A DNA stretch of 38,312 nucleotides. Source: CAKTOF01 sp964523945. Lineage in GTDB: Bacteria > Bacillota > Clostridia > Oscillospirales > Oscillospiraceae. The translations under genes were made by a program, and so were the position numbers. Shown here one piece after another: positions 34,300 through 38,312 of the stretch (position 1 is its first letter; each line of letters starts with the position of its first letter). Below the pieces are notes generated by a model. The model searched no databases and was not told the origin of the DNA. It saw nothing but the letters and a program-made list of their open reading frames with translations. The stretch covers positions 1-38,312 of the forward strand of contig CAZGBU010000005.1 of the NCBI GenBank assembly GCA_964523945.1, read 5' to 3'.

Positions 34300-35290
34300 G
34301 TGTTGTTTCTCCTTTCATCTGCCCGCCGCAGTATTTCCAGCAGCGGACCCTATGTCCCGGCCGCTCCTCAACCAGTTCCGGGCACTGCTCGCCGCAGATC
34401 GGCATCGCCTCCCGGCACCTGGTTTTAAAGGCACAGCCTTTGATTTCATTGGCCAGATTGGGCACAACGCCCACAATGGTATCCAGCAGGCGCTGCTCGC
34501 TGTTGATCTTCGGGGTGGAGTTGTGCAGGCCGACCGTGTACGGATGCAGCGGCTCGTCAAAAATCTCAACACAGGAAGCCTGCTCCACCACCTTGCTGGC
34601 GTACATTACCGCTACCTCGTCCGCCATTTCCGCAATCACGCCCAGATCGTGCGTGATGATCATCACACCGGTGTCGTTCTCCCGCTGGAGTTCCTTGATC
34701 AGCTCCAAAATCTGAATCTGGATCGTGACGTCGAGCGCCGTTGTCGGCTCGTCTGCAATCAGGATTTTCGGGTTGCACAGCAGCGCCATGGCGATCATGA
34801 CGCGCTGGCGCATACCGCCGCTCAGCTCGTAGGAGTAGGATTTGAAGATTTCGCCGGGGCGGGAGATCGACACTTTTTTCAGCAGGTCCACGACGCGATC
34901 GATCGCCTCGCCCTTACTGACCTTTTCATGCGCCCGGAGCGCCTCCATCATCTGGTTGCCGATAGTATAGCAGGGATTCAGCGATGTCATGGGCTCCTGA
35001 AAGATCATGGAGATCTCATTGCCGCGGATCTTGCGCATCTCGCGTTCTGGCACCTGCAGGATATCCCTGCCGCCCATTATCACGCTGCCTGCCGTAATCT
35101 TGCCCGGCGGGCAGGCGATCAGACGCATAATGGACAGGGACGTCACACTCTTGCCACAGCCCGATTCTCCCACGATGCCCAGCGTTTTGCCCGCGTACAG
35201 GGAAAAGTCCACACCGTCCACGGCGGGGATCACCTTTCCCTCGGTGACGAACTGCGTCTTCAGTCCTTTTACTTCCAAAATCGGTTCCAT
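34283..35290 (-). CDS. oppD: Oligopeptide/dipeptide ABC transporter ATPase, OppD/DppD type
   Basis: 335-residue ABC ATPase, partner of OppF. Walker A GESGCGKS (41-48), Q-loop IFQEPMTSLNP, signature ELSGGMRQRVMIAMAL, Walker B ILIADEPTTALD and H-loop ITHDLGVIAE are complete. The C-terminal Cys-rich segment CAFKTRCREAMPIC matches the Opp/Dpp group. ATG 35290 has GGGAGG upstream. Its C-terminus overlaps the VOC gene. It is unusual that oppD and oppF are split by five metabolic genes and that no permease gene lies between. Confidence 0.94.
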   Translation of the reverse strand: MEPILEVKGLKTQFVTEGKVIPAVDGVDFSLYAGKTLGIVGESGCGKSVTSLSIMRLIACPPGKITAGSVIMGGRDILQVPEREMRKIRGNEISMIFQEPMTSLNPCYTIGNQMMEALRAHEKVSKGEAIDRVVDLLKKVSISRPGEIFKSYSYELSGGMRQRVMIAMALLCNPKILIADEPTTALDVTIQIQILELIKELQRENDTGVMIITHDLGVIAEMADEVAVMYASKVVEQASCVEIFDEPLHPYTVGLHNSTPKINSEQRLLDTIVGVVPNLANEIKGCAFKTRCREAMPICGEQCPELVEERPGHRVRCWKYCGGQMKGETTHDTEQ

Positions 35291-35322
35291 CCAGTATCGC
35301 CTCCCGGATTTGTTGCCTGCTG

Positions 35323-36330
35323 TCAGTTGCCCTGCGCCTCTTTGGCGGCAGCCTGCAGATCGTTCACCATTTTGCCCGCCGCGAAAAACAGCATCCAGTC
35401 GCCGGTCGTCACAGACGGATAGCTGTGCACGCCAAACGGGATACCGACACAGGGCGCTGTCACCTCCTGCACCGTCTTGCCGTACAGATCGACCGTCCGG
35501 AGGATTGGCGTGCCTGGCTCGAGCATCTTGCCGAGGACCTCCTCATAAACCGGGTCGATCAGGCCGTCGTTCTCCGCATAGACCGTCTCCTGATGGCCAA
35601 ACCACCACTCGGTGCGGTATTTCGGCGTGCCCTCAAGCATTTTGTAGTGATAGAGCACATTGTAAAACGCCTTGACGAGCGTGCTGACCGTCTTGTCAAA
35701 CAGTGCCGGCACCGTGCCGCAGGTACCGCCGATCTCAGCAGTAATGCCGGCCACACCGATCTTCTTGCCCTGTCCGGCCGGCGAAGCGTCGCCAAGCGAC
35801 GTCATGACAATCCCCCAGTCCTCGCCCATGGCCTTCGCCAGCTCGAGCGACTCCGGAATGCCGGAGTTGAAGATCGCGGGGCACATAAACGAGTGATTGC
35901 CGCCGCCGTGCAGCGATATCTCCAGATCGGCGCGTTTGAGGAACTCGTTGAAATGCCGGTCCGCCAGGCGACCGGTCAGGAACTGATCCGGACGGCCGGG
36001 ATAGATGCGGTTGAGATCGTAGTTGTGCTCGTCGCGCGGATTGCCGCGCTTGCCATTGGCGAGCGCGGCCGCGTTGACCGCCGGCACCGCCAGGATCGTA
36101 CCGTGGAGCTTTTTCGGATCCACCTCCCGAATCAGCCGCAGGATGGCGACGGCACCCTCCGGCTCATCGCCGTGGATGCAGCCGTCAAGCAGCAGCACCG
36201 GGCCGTCTTCGCTGCCGTGGAGCACCGTGAACGGCATACACAGCGTCTGGCCGTCCAGTGTCCGGCAGACTTCCAATGCACCGCTCTTTTTCTCACCGGC
36301 TTCCACCGTGATTCCGCAGATTGAAAACAT
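35323..36330 (-). CDS. Succinylglutamate desuccinylase/aspartoacylase-like zinc hydrolase
   Basis: 335-residue M14-fold deacylase. Zinc ligands are in GCIHGDEPEG (His 53, Glu 56) and SLHGGG (His 141), NYDLNRIYPG binds the substrate carboxylate, and TAEIGG carries the catalytic Glu (199). A C-terminal beta domain ends the protein. Relatives remove acyl groups from N-acyl amino acids or act on related amides; the exact substrate is unknown. It has no signal peptide, so it acts inside the cell. ATG 36330 has AGGAGGAG upstream. With the S9 and M14 peptidases it makes three hydrolases of amide bonds in one operon. Confidence 0.9.
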   Translation of the reverse strand: MFSICGITVEAGEKKSGALEVCRTLDGQTLCMPFTVLHGSEDGPVLLLDGCIHGDEPEGAVAILRLIREVDPKKLHGTILAVPAVNAAALANGKRGNPRDEHNYDLNRIYPGRPDQFLTGRLADRHFNEFLKRADLEISLHGGGNHSFMCPAIFNSGIPESLELAKAMGEDWGIVMTSLGDASPAGQGKKIGVAGITAEIGGTCGTVPALFDKTVSTLVKAFYNVLYHYKMLEGTPKYRTEWWFGHQETVYAENDGLIDPVYEEVLGKMLEPGTPILRTVDLYGKTVQEVTAPCVGIPFGVHSYPSVTTGDWMLFFAAGKMVNDLQAAAKEAQGN

Positions 36331-36341
36331 GTGATCTCCTC

Positions 36342-37376
36342 CTAAATGCCATATTTCCGATAGAATTCATCCATATGAATGACGCGTTGCTCCTTCTGCG
36401 CCTGAAGCGTCGCAAACATCAGGGCAATTGTCTTCAGATTGTCGCGCATGGTCGGCATGCCGGCCGTATCGCCGCGCAGGAAGTGGTCAAGCAGGATTCC
36501 CGCGTCCGTCACGAACAGTTCTTCCGCTCCGAGCGGAACAGGGGTCAGCGCGTCGGTTCCCCGCGGGGCTTCATACACGTCGGTGAACAACGCTTTCTGC
36601 AGCACAATTCCCTTTTCAAAGTCCGTACGCCACTGGAAGTCGAAATACCCGTGCGCAGACGACCATGTCCCGAAGTAGTCGATGATCATGCCGTTCGCCG
36701 TTTCAAAGAGGTTTACAACGGTAGCATCGTGTGCATACATACTCCACGACGGATTCATTGTCCTGCCCGATACGGAGACAATCTCGGTGTCGTAGCAGTA
36801 ACGGAACAGATCGTAGTGGTGTTCGGTCTGTTCAAACAGCATCGGCTGTTCCATTGTCAGGGGATACTTGTTCAGCCAGGCAGCCATGCCGTCGCGGTCG
36901 CGCAGGTATAATACCGTCGCCATGCCGGGGCGCCCGTACTTCCCTTCTGTGACGGTACGGCGTAGGAACTGCGCCGACTGACTGAAGCGGAAATTTTGCG
37001 CCACCCAGAGGCGGCGGCCGAGCCGGTCCGCCGTATCCGCCATCGCGACACCCTCTTCCATGGAGAGAACGACCGGCTTTTCGGTCAGCACATCGAGTCC
37101 ATGCTCCATCAGCGCCATAATCTGCTGAAAATGAGTGGACGGCGGTGTGCACACAATGGCGGCGTCCGCAGCAATGCCGGAGTCGAGGAACTGCTCGAGC
37201 GTTTCGAAAAACGGAATTCCAGCCAAGGCCGGATGCTCGGTCAGCGCGTCGCGGTGGGATTCCGGGCTCGGGTCGGCCAGCGCGACGATCTCCAGCGCCG
37301 GCCGCGCCTCAATCAGGTTCAGCCAGCACTTCTGACAGCGCTTGCCGGTTCCCAGCACAAACAGTCTTGTTTTCAT
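36342..37376 (-). CDS. Gfo/Idh/MocA family oxidoreductase
   Basis: 344-residue NAD(P)-dependent dehydrogenase. An N-terminal Rossmann fold opens RLFVLGTGKRC (a variant of GxGxxG), with AIVCTPPSTHF and the family EKPV motif in VLTEKPVVLS. The C-terminal alpha/beta domain has the catalytic-region EQTEHHYDLFRY. Most relatives oxidise sugars, inositols or amino sugars. No sugar transport gene is in the window, so the substrate is unclear. ATG 37376 has AAGGAAG upstream; it follows the amidohydrolase gene by 12 nt. Confidence 0.9.
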   Translation of the reverse strand: MKTRLFVLGTGKRCQKCWLNLIEARPALEIVALADPSPESHRDALTEHPALAGIPFFETLEQFLDSGIAADAAIVCTPPSTHFQQIMALMEHGLDVLTEKPVVLSMEEGVAMADTADRLGRRLWVAQNFRFSQSAQFLRRTVTEGKYGRPGMATVLYLRDRDGMAAWLNKYPLTMEQPMLFEQTEHHYDLFRYCYDTEIVSVSGRTMNPSWSMYAHDATVVNLFETANGMIIDYFGTWSSAHGYFDFQWRTDFEKGIVLQKALFTDVYEAPRGTDALTPVPLGAEELFVTDAGILLDHFLRGDTAGMPTMRDNLKTIALMFATLQAQKEQRVIHMDEFYRKYGI

Positions 37377-37388
37377 GCCGCCGCTTCC

Positions 37389-38312
37389 TTACCCGCGAAC
37401 CACCTTGCCGTCGAGTACCACATAACGGATGGCGGAGATGTTGGCAATATCATCAAGGGGGTTCTTCTCTGTAACGACGAAGTCGGCGTAGGCGCCCTCG
37501 TCGACAACCCCCAGCTTTTCGTCGCCGATCAGGCGGCCGGAATTGACCGTCAGGCAGCGCAGCAGATACAGGTTGTCGTCGGTGATGCCGATTTCCTTCA
37601 TTGCAAGCAGCTCATCGAGAATGCGGTCGTGCGTGACCAGCGGGCTGCCCGCGTCGTTGCCGAAGCAGAATGTCACGCCGGCTTCGGCGGCGCGCTTCAG
37701 GCCGGCCCAGGTCTCCTGGTTGGCAACTTGGCGGCGGCGGCGCAGCACGGTGGCCTCGCTCATGCCCTTTTCCAGGCCCTCGCGCGCCTGGATGAACACA
37801 GCGGAGAGGGTTGGGATGATCGGGATATTCTTCTCCTTGATCTTGGCAATCAGCTCATCGGTCATATCGCCGCCGTGCTCAACGGAGTCCACGCCGGCCT
37901 CCACCACGCGCTCGATCGCAGCGCCGAACGTCGCGTGTGCCGCAACTTTCAGGCCGAGCGCATGACTCTCTTCCACGATGGTATAGAGTTCCTCCATCGT
38001 GAACTCCGGCAGCGAACCGCTGGCCATGATCTTGATCACCTGCGCGCCATCCTTTTTCTGCTGGCGGATGGCCTTGCGCAGCTCCCACGGGCCATCGGCC
38101 TCTGTGCCGCACCACCAGGTATGGCCGCCGGTGCACATGATGGCCTGGCCACAGATGTAAAGACGCGGACTCTCAATGATGCCGCGCTCAACGGCCTGCT
38201 TGGCGTAGATGTTGGACATGTTCATGCCCAGATCGCGCACGGTTGTCAGGCCGACATCCAGGCACTTTTTCATGTTGGCCGCATATTTGAACGCGCTGAT
38301 GGCGTCATTGTC
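37389..38312 (-). CDS. Amidohydrolase (imidazolonepropionase/prolidase-like), 5' end outside window
   Basis: 307 residues are visible; the frame stays open to the window edge, so the true start and the first metal-binding His-x-His are missing. An internal ATG at 38273 is not the likely start. Visible motifs: GLTTVRDLG, GHTWWCG, the probable carboxylated Lys in QVIKIMASG, AAHATFG, DSVEHGG and FGNDAGSPLVTH with the metal-binding Asp, ending in the usual ADFVVTEKNP and KVVRG. Members hydrolyse cyclic amides or Xaa-Pro/Xaa-Arg dipeptides. A dipeptidase or lactam hydrolase fits the operon. It is the most upstream visible gene of the train; the promoter and possibly the oppBC permease genes lie beyond the window. 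Confidence 0.9.
   Translation of the reverse strand, partial: DNDAISAFKYAANMKKCLDVGLTTVRDLGMNMSNIYAKQAVERGIIESPRLYICGQAIMCTGGHTWWCGTEADGPWELRKAIRQQKKDGAQVIKIMASGSLPEFTMEELYTIVEESHALGLKVAAHATFGAAIERVVEAGVDSVEHGGDMTDELIAKIKEKNIPIIPTLSAVFIQAREGLEKGMSEATVLRRRRQVANQETWAGLKRAAEAGVTFCFGNDAGSPLVTHDRILDELLAMKEIGITDDNLYLLRCLTVNSGRLIGDEKLGVVDEGAYADFVVTEKNPLDDIANISAIRYVVLDGKVVRG

Overview
The window looks like a chromosomal segment of a GC-rich, Gram-positive-type Clostridia bacterium. The evidence is a PHP/exonuclease-type PolC, the block pyrH-frr-uppS-cdsA-dxr-rseP-ispG-polC in the order usual for Clostridia, a short HisG paired with HisZ, strong AGGAGG-type ribosome binding sites and sigma-A-like promoters. 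An Oscillospirales-type gut lineage is a reasonable guess, but the sequence alone does not prove it. I see no rRNA, tRNA, CRISPR array, insertion sequence or prophage.

Layout, left to right. (1) 1-1924: a stand-alone peptide-binding lipoprotein gene on the minus strand, with its own promoter, a leader of about 155 nt and a strong terminator. (2) 1968-8693: a compact histidine operon on the minus strand, transcribed hisZ-hisG-hisD-hisB-hisH-hisA-hisF-hisI-hisE. Its hisB encodes a Cro/CI-type helix-turn-helix domain fused in frame to a complete imidazoleglycerol-phosphate dehydratase. The operon has no hisC and no histidinol-phosphatase. (3) 8696-19182: the housekeeping operon from pyrH to polC on the minus strand, covering UMP kinase, ribosome recycling, undecaprenyl-PP and CDP-DAG synthesis, two MEP-pathway enzymes, an intramembrane protease and DNA polymerase III. 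(4) 19233-22742: glnS and a MATE efflux gene on the plus strand. The MATE gene sits behind a promoter followed at once by an intrinsic-terminator hairpin, which is an attenuator-like leader. (5) 22743-25378: a divergent pair, a membrane-anchored GH25 muramidase (minus) and a membrane-anchored CapA-like protein (plus). (6) 25419-38312: one long minus-strand gene train. From upstream it holds an amidohydrolase (cut by the window edge), a Gfo/Idh dehydrogenase, a succinylglutamate-desuccinylase-like hydrolase, oppD, a VOC protein, an M14 carboxypeptidase broken by one frameshift, an S9 peptidase, a DapA-type lyase, a 2-hydroxyacid dehydrogenase, oppF and an Amt-PII fusion.

How the genes work together. 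The right-hand train reads as a peptide or acyl-amino-acid import and breakdown operon that ends in ammonium uptake and sensing; its permease genes are not in the window. The his operon has a short predicted leader with no room for a T-box. The fused HTH-HisB is therefore an attractive candidate for a bifunctional enzyme and regulator of its own operon. The 8-mer TAATTGAC occurs both just downstream of the his promoter and inside a palindrome just upstream of the HTH-hisB start.

The observations most worth following up are the HTH-HisB fusion with its candidate operators, the MATE leader attenuator, the mixed peptidase/OppDF operon, and the single-base frameshift in the M14 gene.
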